From assembly GCA_021608145.1 (NCBI GenBank), contig JAKIHM010000014.1:1-60060 (forward strand): a stretch of 60,060 nt of DNA, in the 5' to 3' direction. Positions 44,594-54,130 of the stretch are shown piece after piece. The number at the start of each line of letters is the position of its first letter. Within the stretch, counting starts at the first letter, position 1. Position numbers and translations under genes: made by a program. The stretch comes from Thermovorax subterraneus. Lineage in GTDB: Bacteria > Bacillota > Thermosediminibacteria > Thermosediminibacterales > Thermosediminibacteraceae. The notes beneath the pieces were generated by a model that saw nothing but the letters and a program-made list of their open reading frames with translations, did not search any database and was not told where the DNA came from.

Positions 44594-44711
44594 CTTCATA
44601 AATTATTTCTCTTTTTTTGAAAAGATAACCTTGTATAATATATACAAATCTTTTTCAAATAATGTAATTTTCAATTATGCATTTTGTAGATCGAGTCCAA
44701 TTTTTTTGTGC
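44594..44711 (-). promoter_or_regulatory. Operon 1 upstream regulatory block with 17-bp dyad
   Basis: The 530-bp gap 44384-44915 has no gene. Within it, TTGTATAATATATACAA (44631-44647) is a dyad with perfect 7-bp arms. The 26-bp segment 44671-44696 recurs with two mismatches at 54105-54130 upstream of operon 2, and the dyad region recurs in weaker form at 53868-53966. Position and dyad shape suggest a shared operator or promoter. The cognate protein is unknown, with the CdaR-type regulator or an outside GntR-type protein as candidates. Confidence 0.5.
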
Positions 44712-44915
44712 AAAATCCCCTCTAGCTAGAATGAGGTGATAAAAGTTTAACTTATCGAAACTACTTTTTCTTTTACTTTTTTAGAGTTTTCTTTACGTCA
44801 CTCAAAGTATTCGGTCATATCCAAGTATTTTTTGCCAGAAGTCTATTTTTCAACCTTTTCAGCCCGTTGTGATAGTCGGAAACTACCAAATCTACACCGT
44901 TGTGGGTGCACAACA

Positions 44916-46427
44916 TCATAATTTTTTTATTGAAACGTTAGCAAGATCATGCAAAATTTCTTTTATGTGTGGATATATTTTTCTATACACATTAAAATAT
45001 CTTTCATATATTTCGTAATTACTGACATTTGGGTAAATTTCGTAAGAACTTTCCTTCCAGTAAGGTATTTCGCTGAAATTTTTGTAAATTCCAGTAGCAA
45101 TTCCTCCCATTAATGCAGCACCATAACATGATATATAATCTGAGCTTATAATATCATACTTTGTCCCTAACATATCAGCTTTTATCTGAAGGGCTAAGAG
45201 GCTCTTTGTTCCTCCTCCTACACACTTAATTGAATCAGGTTTTATATTCCATTTTTCTCTGGCTATTGAATAAATTTGTTTTATACCATATGCTACTCCT
45301 TCATAAGCCGCACGTACGAGGTCTTCCTTTCTAGTTTCCAAACTCATGCCAATAAATACTGCACGTGCCAGCGAATCAAAAATTGGACTTCTTTCACCTG
45401 AAAGATATGGGAGAAAAATCACTCCATTAGCTCCTGGAGAAGAACTTAGTGCTTTCCTTTCAAGTGCTTCTATAGATTCTTCTTCGGGAAATATATTATT
45501 TAGGAGCCACGAAAATGTTGCACCGGCGGTGGACATTGCTCCATGACATAACCATCTATTTGGTATTATATGACATCGATTCATGAAAGCTTTACTGAAA
45601 TCAGGTTTATCCAAACATACTGTGAACACCCCAGAGGTACCAAAACTTTCAAATATATCTCCGTTTTCACTCAATCCCAAAGCAAAAGCTGCAGCAGCTG
45701 TATCCGAACTGCCCAAAGCAACTGGGATTCCTTCTTTTAACCCTAAAATTTGAGACATTTCTCCATTTAATTCACCTATTTTATAGTAAGAAGGAAAAAT
45801 ACCCGGCAATTTTGACTTATCTATCCCCGAAATCTCAAGTAAATCATTATCCCAATTTGTCGGATTTCTTATATCAAATAGACCTGAAAATGATGCTATA
45901 GTCGGTTCCACTCCTATTTTTCCAGTTAACTTGGCAGCAACATAAGAATTCAAAAAACATATTTTGTTTGTTTTTTCCCAATTTTTAGGTTCATATTTTC
46001 TAATCCAATTTATAGCACCTACAACACATGTAGATGGACTAGGTAGATTGCCTGTTTTTAAGAAGAATTTTTCTTCTCCACCAATTTCATCCACATATGT
46101 CTGAACCTCTTTCACACTTCTGTTGTCGAGATAAAGTATACCAGGTCTTACAGGATCCATATTATTATCTATTAAAATCACCGTCGGAGACGTAACACTT
46201 AAGCCTATCGACTCAATGTATAAAGAATACTTAGATGCAATGCATTTTAAAGATGATATTAATGAATTCATTATATCTTCTATATCCAATTCGGCATAAA
46301 GAGGCTGCGGCTTTGAGATCTTTACATCTCCAGAAATCTTATCAACTATTTTTCCATTTGAACTTATTACACAAATTTTAATCTTGCTAGTACCTATATC
46401 TATCCCTAATAACAATGGCCCTTTCAT
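44916..46427 (-). CDS. FGGY-family carbohydrate kinase, second copy
   Basis: About 503 residues with LLLGIDIGTSKIKICVISSNGK at the N-terminus, GSSDTAAAAFALGL, GVIFLPYLSGERSPIFDSLARAVFIGM and IKCVGGGTKSLLALQIKADMLG. It resembles the operon 1 kinase and probably phosphorylates the product of the preceding dehydrogenase. ATG at 46427 overlaps the dehydrogenase stop as ATGA. A GTG further upstream is less likely. Last gene of operon 2. Confidence 0.9.
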   Translation of the reverse strand: MKGPLLLGIDIGTSKIKICVISSNGKIVDKISGDVKISKPQPLYAELDIEDIMNSLISSLKCIASKYSLYIESIGLSVTSPTVILIDNNMDPVRPGILYLDNRSVKEVQTYVDEIGGEEKFFLKTGNLPSPSTCVVGAINWIRKYEPKNWEKTNKICFLNSYVAAKLTGKIGVEPTIASFSGLFDIRNPTNWDNDLLEISGIDKSKLPGIFPSYYKIGELNGEMSQILGLKEGIPVALGSSDTAAAAFALGLSENGDIFESFGTSGVFTVCLDKPDFSKAFMNRCHIIPNRWLCHGAMSTAGATFSWLLNNIFPEEESIEALERKALSSSPGANGVIFLPYLSGERSPIFDSLARAVFIGMSLETRKEDLVRAAYEGVAYGIKQIYSIAREKWNIKPDSIKCVGGGTKSLLALQIKADMLGTKYDIISSDYISCYGAALMGGIATGIYKNFSEIPYWKESSYEIYPNVSNYEIYERYFNVYRKIYPHIKEILHDLANVSIKKL

Positions 46428-47461
46428 GGAATAATCGCCACCTTCATACACTCACCGCTTTCTGCTTTATTAAATGCTTCCACTGCGTTATCTAGTGAAT
46501 ATCTATGGGATATTAGCTTTGAAACATCTATCCTTTTGTTTTGAATAAGGTTTAATGCTAACTGATGATCCTTCCTTGTAGAAGCACTCGTACCAACAAT
46601 CTTTATCTCATTATAATGTATCTTGTTTACGTCAACTGGAGACATATCGCCTATAGAAAATCCAGCAAAAAGATTAATAGTACCTCCTTTTCTTACCAAA
46701 TCAATTGTCTGATTAACTAACGAAGAAATACCTATTGCCATTATTACAACATCTGCACCTATACCTTTAGTATAATCCATTACTATATCGTTTAATTTTT
46801 CAATTCTTGGATCAACCACGATATCAGCACCTAATTCCTTTGCTAGATTCCGTCTTATCTCATTGGGTTCACTAACTATCACTGTTCTTGCTCCGGATGC
46901 TTTGGCAAGCAACATATGTATAAGCCCTATGGGGCCAGCTCCTATAATTACAACCACATCACCCAACTTTATTGGTGAATTTCTCTGCCCATTTATACAG
47001 CACGCGATCGGTTCAGCGAAAGCTATATACTCAAATGGTACCTCTGCAGAAATATGGTATACATTACCTGTCTCAACAGCTACCTTAGGTATTCTAACAT
47101 ATTCTGCAAAGGCGCCATCATATTCATATCCAATTGCTGTTCTGTTAAGACACAAATTTTCATATCCATGCCTACAACTATAACAGGCGAGGCATGGAAT
47201 TACTGGTGCCACACTCACAGCATCACCAACTTTAAATCCATCAATCTTGCCACCAGTATCTACTATTACCCCTGAAAATTCATGACCCAAAATTGATGGT
47301 ATTCTGACACCCTTTGTCTTTTTCCCTCTGTATATCCGTATATCTGTACCACATATTAAACAGGCTTTTACCTCCACTAATATGTCTCCATCTTGAAGTT
47401 TTGGTGTGTTGACATTTTTAAAATTTATAATATTTGGACCTTCAAATATTAGAGCCTTCAT
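46424..47461 (-). CDS. Zinc-dependent medium-chain alcohol/polyol dehydrogenase, second copy
   Basis: About 345 residues. CLICGTDIRIY and ILGHEFSGVI carry catalytic zinc ligands, CLACYSCRHGYENLC is the structural zinc site, and VIIGAGPIGLIHMLLAKASGA is the Rossmann motif. Very like the operon 1 dehydrogenase. ATG 47461 follows a strong AAGGAGG. It is translationally coupled to the kinase gene by ATGA, so dehydrogenase and kinase probably act in sequence. Confidence 0.9.
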   Translation of the reverse strand: MKALIFEGPNIINFKNVNTPKLQDGDILVEVKACLICGTDIRIYRGKKTKGVRIPSILGHEFSGVIVDTGGKIDGFKVGDAVSVAPVIPCLACYSCRHGYENLCLNRTAIGYEYDGAFAEYVRIPKVAVETGNVYHISAEVPFEYIAFAEPIACCINGQRNSPIKLGDVVVIIGAGPIGLIHMLLAKASGARTVIVSEPNEIRRNLAKELGADIVVDPRIEKLNDIVMDYTKGIGADVVIMAIGISSLVNQTIDLVRKGGTINLFAGFSIGDMSPVDVNKIHYNEIKIVGTSASTRKDHQLALNLIQNKRIDVSKLISHRYSLDNAVEAFNKAESGECMKVAIIP

Positions 47462-47561
47462 TAAAAATTCCTCCTTCAAGTGTTATTCCAACTTATATAA
47501 CTCTTTACAATATGCTCTAAATGAGTATTTTCAAGTTTTTTAAAACCTTAAAAAGGTTGTT

Positions 47562-47604
47562 TGCCTCCTTATAGAATTAATAATATAGTATCTATAAGGA
47601 GGCA
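47562..47604 (-). terminator. Hairpin between the DhnA-type aldolase and dehydrogenase genes
   Basis: A 14-bp inverted repeat (47562-47575 with 47591-47604, TGCCTCCTTATAGA) lies in the 170-bp gap after the aldolase gene. No direct T-run follows, so processing or partial termination is more likely than full termination. Confidence 0.5.
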
Positions 47605-47634
47605 CCTAAAGTATTCAATAACAAACACACTAAT

Positions 47635-48432
47635 TTACTTATAACTCCTATATATCTCCATCGCTTCTTTAACAGTAGCATTATCATGCACTATTGCTTT
47701 CACTGCTGCTATAACTGCTGCAGGTTTCGGATCTTGCCAAACAAATCTACCATATGTTACACCAAAGATTCCAACCTGTACCCCTTCCCACGTCATTTTA
47801 AGATAAGATTCTAAATTATTTCCTGGTGAACCTCCTGCTATAACTACTTTTGCTGGACAAGCTTGCACAACTTTTTCAAACGTTTCAGGAGAACCGGTCC
47901 AGTTGGTTTTTATTATATCCACACCTAATTCTGCTCCTACCCGCACAGCATAAGCTACCATATCAGGATCATTCTGGTCTTTTATTTCAGAGCCTCTAGG
48001 ATATATGTGAGCTACTAAAGGCATGCCGTATTTTGAAGCTTCTTTGCTGATCCTCGCTAAGTGAGTTATTTGCTCTGCTTGCTCAGGTCCTCCTACAATT
48101 ACACCTACGGAAATAGCATCAGCTCCTAGCCTAACTGCTTCCTCTACATCAGCTGTAGAAGTATCATAATTTTTGTGGTAAGGTGAAAAAGTGGTAGCCT
48201 TTAAAATAAAAGGTATCTTTCCCGCATAAGGCCCATATAAGTTTTCTGCTATCCCTTTATGCATAGTTATAGCATCAGGTTTACCATCACAAATTTTACT
48301 TAAGGTTTCTTTTACATTTACTAAGCCAGGAAGTACACCTCTCGCCATTGCATGATCAATCGCAATAGCTACAAACCTGTTGGATTTAGGATTGATAAGC
48401 CTCCTTAAACGTACTTCTTTTCCCAATACCAT
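47635..48432 (-). CDS. DhnA/DeoC-type class I aldolase
   Basis: About 265 residues of the family containing DhnA-type fructose-bisphosphate aldolase, LsrF and related lyases. GKEVRLRRLINPKSNRFVAIAIDHAMARG is the N-terminal signature. The Schiff-base lysine is expected in GVDIIKTNWTG, and VVIAGGSPGN binds phosphate. It probably cleaves the phosphorylated keto-sugar made by the operon 2 kinase. I use ATG 48432, after GGAGAGG, instead of the ATG 16 codons upstream. Confidence 0.85.
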   Translation of the reverse strand: MVLGKEVRLRRLINPKSNRFVAIAIDHAMARGVLPGLVNVKETLSKICDGKPDAITMHKGIAENLYGPYAGKIPFILKATTFSPYHKNYDTSTADVEEAVRLGADAISVGVIVGGPEQAEQITHLARISKEASKYGMPLVAHIYPRGSEIKDQNDPDMVAYAVRVGAELGVDIIKTNWTGSPETFEKVVQACPAKVVIAGGSPGNNLESYLKMTWEGVQVGIFGVTYGRFVWQDPKPAAVIAAVKAIVHDNATVKEAMEIYRSYK

Positions 48433-48579
48433 ATCTCTAACCTCTCCTCTCGTAATTTTTTGTTTAAAACTTGTAAGCATTTTTGAGCAAGAAGCAAGAC
48501 CTATAAGAAAGAGAAAAAAAGCAGAAGTAGAATTTAGCAGAAAAGCAGCGCTTGTAGAACCAAAAGAAGGGTTGATAAT

Positions 48580-49875
48580 TTATTTACCATAAAAGAGATT
48601 AGGTAGGTAAGTTACAGTCTGGGGGAAGAATACTGTGATTAACATCACGACAATTAAAACGATGTAATAGGGGAGAGACTTTTTAACAATCTCTATATAG
48701 TCTACCCCGGTAACTTTCTGAACAACAAAGAGCAACATACCAAAAGGAGGTGTAAGCAACCCACATGATAGGACCAGAGTACCTACCACCCCGAAGTGTA
48801 CCGGATCAATACCAACACGAGGTGCTACTACTCCCATAATCGGAGCAAGCATTAATATTAAGGCTGTAAGATCCATAAAACAGCCTAGAATCAAAAATAC
48901 TAAAAGGATTAGAATAAAGATCATTTGAGTATTACTCGTAATTCCAAGAATCCACTCAATTATACCATCTGGGGCATGTGTGTACGCCATCATCCAACCA
49001 AAATAGCTTGAAACAGCTACAATAAAAAGGATTGCAGCACTATTTTTTGCAGTATCTATCATTATCTTAACGTGATCATTTAAACTCACTTTATATAGGA
49101 GAATACTAATAATAATTAGGTAACCAATAACAACAGCAGCAGCTTCCGTGGGAGTAAAGATACCCCCAAAAACTCCACCCCATAGAATAACAATAGCGAG
49201 TAAAGCAGGAATAGAGGCAATAAAATTATGCAAAAAGGCTCGAAGGCCGGGGAATTCGTCTCGTGGGTAATTTCTCTTCCGAGCTAAAATAGCGGTGACA
49301 ATCATAAATCCAATCAATAGAAGAATTCCCGGTATAATACTTCCTGCCCATAAACGCCCTATTGAAACATCTGCACTGCACCCCCAGAGTATAAGAGGGA
49401 TGCTGGGTGGAATTACTACCGACAGAATACTGGAAACCGCTGTGGCTGCGGCACTTGTTTCTTTATCGTATCCAGCTTCTACCGATATATTATAAATAGC
49501 GCGGCTTGGACCAGCCGCATCAGCCACAGCAGAACCGCTTAGTGCAGAAAAAGCGCCGCTGAAAAGCATGTTGAACTGAAGTAATCCTCCACGCCACCAC
49601 CCGACTGCTTGTCTGGTTACACCAAATACCGGCTTTGCTATTGCTGGATGGTTTATTAACTGGCCAATCCAAACAAACAACGGAATAGACAATACAGTAA
49701 AGGAATTCATACCATATACCATCTTTAGAGGTATGATCTTTATCCATTGGTCAGTAATTCCCGTTACAAACGCATAGAATATTGAGCTTACACCAACGCT
49801 AACTGCCACAGGAACTCTTAGGAATAAAAGTATGGTCATAATTAGGAATGTAACAAACACCCATAATATTAACAT
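48580..49875 (-). CDS. TRAP transporter large permease (DctM), second set
   Basis: A 431-residue permease with the DctM signatures VPVAVSVGVSSIFYAFV, GSAVADAAGPSRAIYNISVEAGYDKETSAAATAVSSILSVVIPPSIPLILWG and GIDPVHFGVVGTLVLSCGLLTPPFGMLLFVV. It imports a carboxylated substrate with its DctP/DctQ partners. Its ATG overlaps the dctQ end by 7 bp. Confidence 0.93.
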   Translation of the reverse strand: MLILWVFVTFLIMTILLFLRVPVAVSVGVSSIFYAFVTGITDQWIKIIPLKMVYGMNSFTVLSIPLFVWIGQLINHPAIAKPVFGVTRQAVGWWRGGLLQFNMLFSGAFSALSGSAVADAAGPSRAIYNISVEAGYDKETSAAATAVSSILSVVIPPSIPLILWGCSADVSIGRLWAGSIIPGILLLIGFMIVTAILARKRNYPRDEFPGLRAFLHNFIASIPALLAIVILWGGVFGGIFTPTEAAAVVIGYLIIISILLYKVSLNDHVKIMIDTAKNSAAILFIVAVSSYFGWMMAYTHAPDGIIEWILGITSNTQMIFILILLVFLILGCFMDLTALILMLAPIMGVVAPRVGIDPVHFGVVGTLVLSCGLLTPPFGMLLFVVQKVTGVDYIEIVKKSLPYYIVLIVVMLITVFFPQTVTYLPNLFYGK

Positions 49876-50360
49876 TCTTTTGTCACCTCTTTGCTTTTCT
49901 TCATCTTAAAAATATGTATACCATGGTAGACGAGAAGGATTATACTACAAATTGCTAAGGGAAGATAAAAAAATGTCATATTGATCCCTGCAGCAGGTGA
50001 AACTTTACCCGATTCTAATATAGACATTAGCGTAGCACCCCAAAAAACTATACCATAAAAACAACATTGGATTATATTACTAAAAACAAAAACGTACTTC
50101 TGGACTTTAGGAGATAGCCGTTGTACTAATGCATCTACACTTATGTGTCCATCGAGAAGATGAGCCCCTCCTATGAATGCAAGCCAAATATTTGTAAATC
50201 GGGCAATCTCTTCAGTCCAAGGAAAGTTTATACTGACAGGAAGATAACGCATTATTACCTGTAATAGAATGACTCCTACCATCACACTCAGAATTAGCAC
50301 CTCAAAAGCTTTGATTAGATTCTCCATATTAGTCTCAACGTTCTTCCGCTTTTCTTTCAC
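49869..50360 (-). CDS. TRAP transporter small permease (DctQ), second set
   Basis: A 163-residue protein with four TM helices. VIMRYLPVSINFPWTEEIARFTNIWLAFIGGAHLL is the DctQ signature. GTG start at 50360 with GGAGGG nine bases upstream. Confidence 0.88.
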   Translation of the reverse strand: MKEKRKNVETNMENLIKAFEVLILSVMVGVILLQVIMRYLPVSINFPWTEEIARFTNIWLAFIGGAHLLDGHISVDALVQRLSPKVQKYVFVFSNIIQCCFYGIVFWGATLMSILESGKVSPAAGINMTFFYLPLAICSIILLVYHGIHIFKMKKSKEVTKEC

Positions 50361-50518
50361 CTTTATAATCCCTCCAATGTCAATTTTTTCAGTTCACACC
50401 TATAGAGCCCTTACTTTGGATCAGTGATATTTCAGTTTCATTCCACAATAATACTGTGGCCTCTCCCACCGATGATATTTTATCTATTCATATTGCACCA
50501 TAGATAAAAATTGCGATT

Positions 50519-50539
50519 GGGGAGGAATGGAACCTCCCC
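50519..50539 (-). terminator. Hairpin after the dctP gene of operon 2
   Basis: GGGGAGG/CCTCCCC (50519-50525 with 50533-50539) lies about 50 bp past the dctP stop and is followed on the minus strand by AATCGCAATTTTTA. It occupies the 226-bp gap before dctQ, the counterpart of the hairpin in operon 1. Confidence 0.55.
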
Positions 50540-50586
50540 CTTTCAGCTGCCCACAAAGTGCCCTAACAGATTGCCTGAAAATCTAA

Positions 50587-51615
50587 TCATTCTTTAATAA
50601 TACCTTCTTTTACCAACCAATCTCTTACTTCTGGGCGTAGATACTTCTTCACTGCTTCTTTAACTGCTGGCATAGCTGCTTCACGAATGGCTTTTGCATC
50701 AGGTTTAATGACCTCCATTTTCTCTTCTAGGATTTTTAAAGTTTTCTCTTCATACTGTGGTGCCAATTCCATAGAACGTTTCTCCAATTCTAAGAAGGCT
50801 TCTTTTATTGCTTCTCTCTGTTCCTCTGGTAAGCTCATAAACCAATCCAAGTTAACACTCCAATCGCTGATCCAGTACATGTGGTTGCTTAATACTAGAT
50901 ACTTCTGAACTTCATGGAGCTTAGCTGAATATATAGTTGGAATAGGATTCTCTTGGGCATCAATTACTTTTTTCTGAAGCGCCTGATAGACCTCTGTGAA
51001 AGCCATAGGTGTAGGAATAACACCAAGTTTTTGCCATACATCTATCCATGCTGGAAATTCTGGAAGCCTAATTTTAAGACCTTTTAAGTCCTTGGGACCG
51101 TAAATTGGCTTGTTGCTCGTTATCTGCCTTGGACTCCTTATGGTCCATGCAAGTATATATAAATTATGTTTTGCCGCCTCTTTATTAATTTCATCTCTAA
51201 ATTCATTAATGAACTTCTGGACCTGCTCGGGGCTGTCAAAGAGAAACGGAATATTCATTGGCATCCACTCTGCAAGATAATTAGCAGATGGATACCCACC
51301 GGTTCTAGCAATCTTAAGTATTCCTTGCTCGATCTGCTCCGTCACATCTTTGTCCCCTCCAAGTGAGCCACCTATAGAGTGTTCAAAAGTAATAGCTCCT
51401 CCTGTCTTTTCCTCAATCATTTTTGCAACCATGTTCTGGAGGTCAACTTCATAGCCTGGTCCTTCTGCGTTAGCAAAAACTATCTTTCCCTTTTGTGTAG
51501 TTTCTTTTTGTGTAGTTTCCTTCTGAGCATTCTCCCTTCCACAACCAGTAATGAGAATGCTAAAGATAAAACTTATCAACACTAATGAAACAAGGCTTTT
51601 AATTTTTCTCTTCAT
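50587..51615 (-). CDS. TRAP transporter substrate-binding protein (DctP), second set
   Basis: A 342-residue lipoprotein with lipobox ITGC (C25). A short repeat of QKETT follows. LKGLKIRLPEFPAWIDVWQKLGVIPTPMAFTEVYQALQKKVIDAQENP is the DctP ligand region with the carboxylate-binding Arg. It parallels the operon 1 protein across its length (same REIP/QENP blocks), so the ligands are probably related sugar acids. Confidence 0.93.
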   Translation of the reverse strand: MKRKIKSLVSLVLISFIFSILITGCGRENAQKETTQKETTQKGKIVFANAEGPGYEVDLQNMVAKMIEEKTGGAITFEHSIGGSLGGDKDVTEQIEQGILKIARTGGYPSANYLAEWMPMNIPFLFDSPEQVQKFINEFRDEINKEAAKHNLYILAWTIRSPRQITSNKPIYGPKDLKGLKIRLPEFPAWIDVWQKLGVIPTPMAFTEVYQALQKKVIDAQENPIPTIYSAKLHEVQKYLVLSNHMYWISDWSVNLDWFMSLPEEQREAIKEAFLELEKRSMELAPQYEEKTLKILEEKMEVIKPDAKAIREAAMPAVKEAVKKYLRPEVRDWLVKEGIIKE

Positions 51616-51816
51616 AGAACTTCCTCCCTATAGTAATTTTCTCAGCTCAAATTTGCCGTTATTCATTTATCCGACTTTATAACCTCCTCTCATAACAATC
51701 CTCCCCCTCGTAGTTATATGCTTTAGAAATTATCACAGAACCCTTTTAGGTTCTTGAAAATTCTGCCCAATTAGAAAAGGGCATATTAGTTGTAATAATA
51801 GTAATTACCTATTTTA

Positions 51817-52833
51817 TCAGGGGACACTAATCAATGTCTTCAAATCATCAGTTCCCCTGTAGATTCTTTCGAAAGCTTCAACCACATTTTCCAAGGGATA
51901 AACAGCAGTAATAAAAGGTTCTACATCGATTAATCCCTTCTCAAGTAAGTCCTTAGCAGTTCTAAAAGCGTTATAGGTATAAACAAATGTACCCTTTAAG
52001 TCAATTTCCGAATAGACTATCTGCAACAGGTCAACCGAGACTTTATCGTGATAAAGAGCAACAATGTTTATCAAACCACCCTTCCTTACCAATTTAAGAG
52101 CAGTCTCAAAGGATGAAGGATGACCGACACAATCAATAACAACATCTGCCCCAACTTTATTAAAATTTTGCACTCTGCTTTTCAGATCTTCCTCATTGGG
52201 ATTTACTGCAACAAAGCCCATCTCCCGTGCTTTCTGTAATCTATATTCATTTATCTCACTAACGATAACACTGCTAGCACCCGAATAACGTAAAACCTGT
52301 GCTACTAATAAACCGATCGGGCCTCCTCCTAGCACTACTGCAGTATCACCAACTTTAAGTTTACATTTATTAACAACACTGACAGCAACAGCTAATGGTT
52401 CGGTTAAAGCCATTCTTTTAAGGTCGCAAGATTTTGATAATTTAATAACCTTATCAAGCTGAACCTTCACAAACTCAGCAAAACCTCCATCTACGTCACG
52501 TCCACACATCTGCACGTCATCACACAGGTTATATCTGCCAGTTTTGCAGTAAAAACAATTATGGCAGTTAAACATCGGTTCAACGACAACAAAGTCTCCG
52601 ATTTCTATATCAGTCTTCTTACTTGTCTTTATTTCCACTACTTCCCCTACAAACTCATGTCCCATAACAGTACCTGGGCGAATACGAGGGTGCTTTCCAG
52701 AGTACATTGTCATATCAGAACCACATATCCCACAATATCTCACTTTAATTAAAACTTCATCATTTTGTATCTCGGGTTTTGGTCTATCCATCAATCTTAC
52801 ATCTTTTGGTCCCCAATATACTAAAGCCTTCAT
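51817..52833 (-). CDS. Zinc-dependent medium-chain dehydrogenase, third copy
   Basis: A 338-residue MDR dehydrogenase. GICGSDMTMYSG and VMGHEFVGEV hold catalytic zinc ligands, CHNCFYCKTGRYNLC the structural zinc, and VLGGGPIGLLVAQVL the cofactor site. It probably performs the first oxidation of the imported compound. A 200-bp gap to dctP (51616-51816) shows no gene. Confidence 0.9.
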   Translation of the reverse strand: MKALVYWGPKDVRLMDRPKPEIQNDEVLIKVRYCGICGSDMTMYSGKHPRIRPGTVMGHEFVGEVVEIKTSKKTDIEIGDFVVVEPMFNCHNCFYCKTGRYNLCDDVQMCGRDVDGGFAEFVKVQLDKVIKLSKSCDLKRMALTEPLAVAVSVVNKCKLKVGDTAVVLGGGPIGLLVAQVLRYSGASSVIVSEINEYRLQKAREMGFVAVNPNEEDLKSRVQNFNKVGADVVIDCVGHPSSFETALKLVRKGGLINIVALYHDKVSVDLLQIVYSEIDLKGTFVYTYNAFRTAKDLLEKGLIDVEPFITAVYPLENVVEAFERIYRGTDDLKTLISVP

Positions 52834-52859
52834 GTAAATCTCTACTCCCTTCCTCTGTT

Positions 52860-53654
52860 TTATTTAATCTCTACAGCATCACCAGCAGTCCATCCACCAT
52901 CAACCACTATAGTCTGGCCGGTTATATAACTAGCTGCATCTGAGGCAAGGAACAGAATAACATCAGCAATTTCTTCTGGTTCAGCCGGTCTACCCAGTGG
53001 GGTTTTACTCCTGACAACATTATACCAAAACTCATCGTTCAAAACTTTTTCCGTCATAGGGGTCCTGACAAAACCGGGAGCAACAACGTTAACATTTATA
53101 TTATATTTAGCCCACTCTACTGCCATACTCTTAGTAACCTGTTTCAGTCCCCCTTTGCTGGCCGCATATGCCGCTCTAAGCGGCAAAACCATCTCTCCCT
53201 GTAAAGACCCTACATTAATTATTTTGCCGTACTTTTGATTAATCATCACCCTAGCCACTCTCTGAGAACAGAAAAAGGCCCCTTTTAAATTGATATTTAG
53301 CGTTTTATCCCACTCTTCTTCACTCACATATTCAGTAGGAGTGCTCTTAAAACTGATACCGGCTGCATTAACCAGTATATCAATCCTGCCAAATTTATTA
53401 ACAACTTCTTCGACCATTCTATCAATATCCTCTAGTTTAGAAACATCTGCCTGTATATAAATGGCTTTTCCTCCTTCCGAGCAAATCTCATCTGCAACTT
53501 TCTTACCTTTTTCCTCATTGCGGCTAACAACGACAACCTGGGCTCCGTTGGAAGCAAGTCTAAAAGCGCTAGCCTTGCCTATTCCGCTACTACCCCCTGT
53601 TACAATTGCTACTTTACCGTTCATGTTAACCCTACTTAAAAAATCGTTTTTCAC
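52860..53654 (-). CDS. Short-chain dehydrogenase/reductase (SDR), third copy
   Basis: About 264 residues with TGGSSGIGKASA, NAAG, NVGSLQGEM and the YAASKGG active site, ending VDGGWTAGDAVEIK. FabG/gluconate-5-dehydrogenase-like by pattern. I prefer GTG 53654, with AGGGGTG eight bases upstream, to GTG 53663. First gene of operon 2, directly upstream of the third Zn-dehydrogenase gene. Confidence 0.88.
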   Translation of the reverse strand: MKNDFLSRVNMNGKVAIVTGGSSGIGKASAFRLASNGAQVVVVSRNEEKGKKVADEICSEGGKAIYIQADVSKLEDIDRMVEEVVNKFGRIDILVNAAGISFKSTPTEYVSEEEWDKTLNINLKGAFFCSQRVARVMINQKYGKIINVGSLQGEMVLPLRAAYAASKGGLKQVTKSMAVEWAKYNINVNVVAPGFVRTPMTEKVLNDEFWYNVVRSKTPLGRPAEPEEIADVILFLASDAASYITGQTIVVDGGWTAGDAVEIK

Positions 53655-53700
53655 TAAAATCACACCCCTAACCTATATCATATTTTTTTGATTTAGTAGT

Positions 53701-53791
53701 TACTGCACCCGCAGGGCATGCCCCTACTCCTGGCCAACTCAAGGAGGGATATCCGTTGGCCCAGGTCATCTTTGCAGGCATCGATGTCAGC
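53701..53791 (+). mobile_element. IS110 element fragment (5' end only, inverted relative to the full copy)
   Basis: About 91 bp on the plus strand match, with three mismatches by eye, the minus strand of the intact element from 55984 to 55894. It covers one arm of the terminal inverted repeat, the SD and the first codons (MAQVIFAGIDVS) of the transposase, then stops matching. It lies just upstream of operon 2. Confidence 0.85.
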
Positions 53792-53867
53792 TGATTCTAG
53801 CCAGAAGGAATTTTACAGAAAAATTGGATTCGATACTGATGTCTATCGATGGATTTCAGTAATTTTT

Positions 53868-54130
53868 TGATAAACTATTCTCTTTTTCTGAAGAGTTAAC
53901 CTTGTGTAATATATATAATTTTTTTTTGAATAACCCAATTTTAAATTGTGCTTTATATACAAATCATTTTAGTGTAGAGACTCATTTTTAGAATCAACTT
54001 TTTCTGCCCTTTGACAATTTATAGACTAAGTATAACACACCCCATTCGCTGTGATATTTAGTTTTGCTCTTAATTTTACTATAAATGAGGTTTTTCCCCT
54101 AGAATCAATTATGCTTTTTGTATATCGAGT
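53868..54130 (-). promoter_or_regulatory. Operon 2 upstream regulatory block, related to that of operon 1
   Basis: In the gene-poor 53664-54694 region, 53868-53966 resembles 44594-44711, including TTGTGTAATATATATAA (53902-53918), a weaker form of the dyad. The 54105-54130 segment repeats 44671-44696 with two mismatches. Further right, 54300-54483 holds a short decayed reading frame of no recognised family. An inverted repeat AGTAAGT...ACTTACT flanks TGAGCTCA near 54478-54520. Confidence 0.45.
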
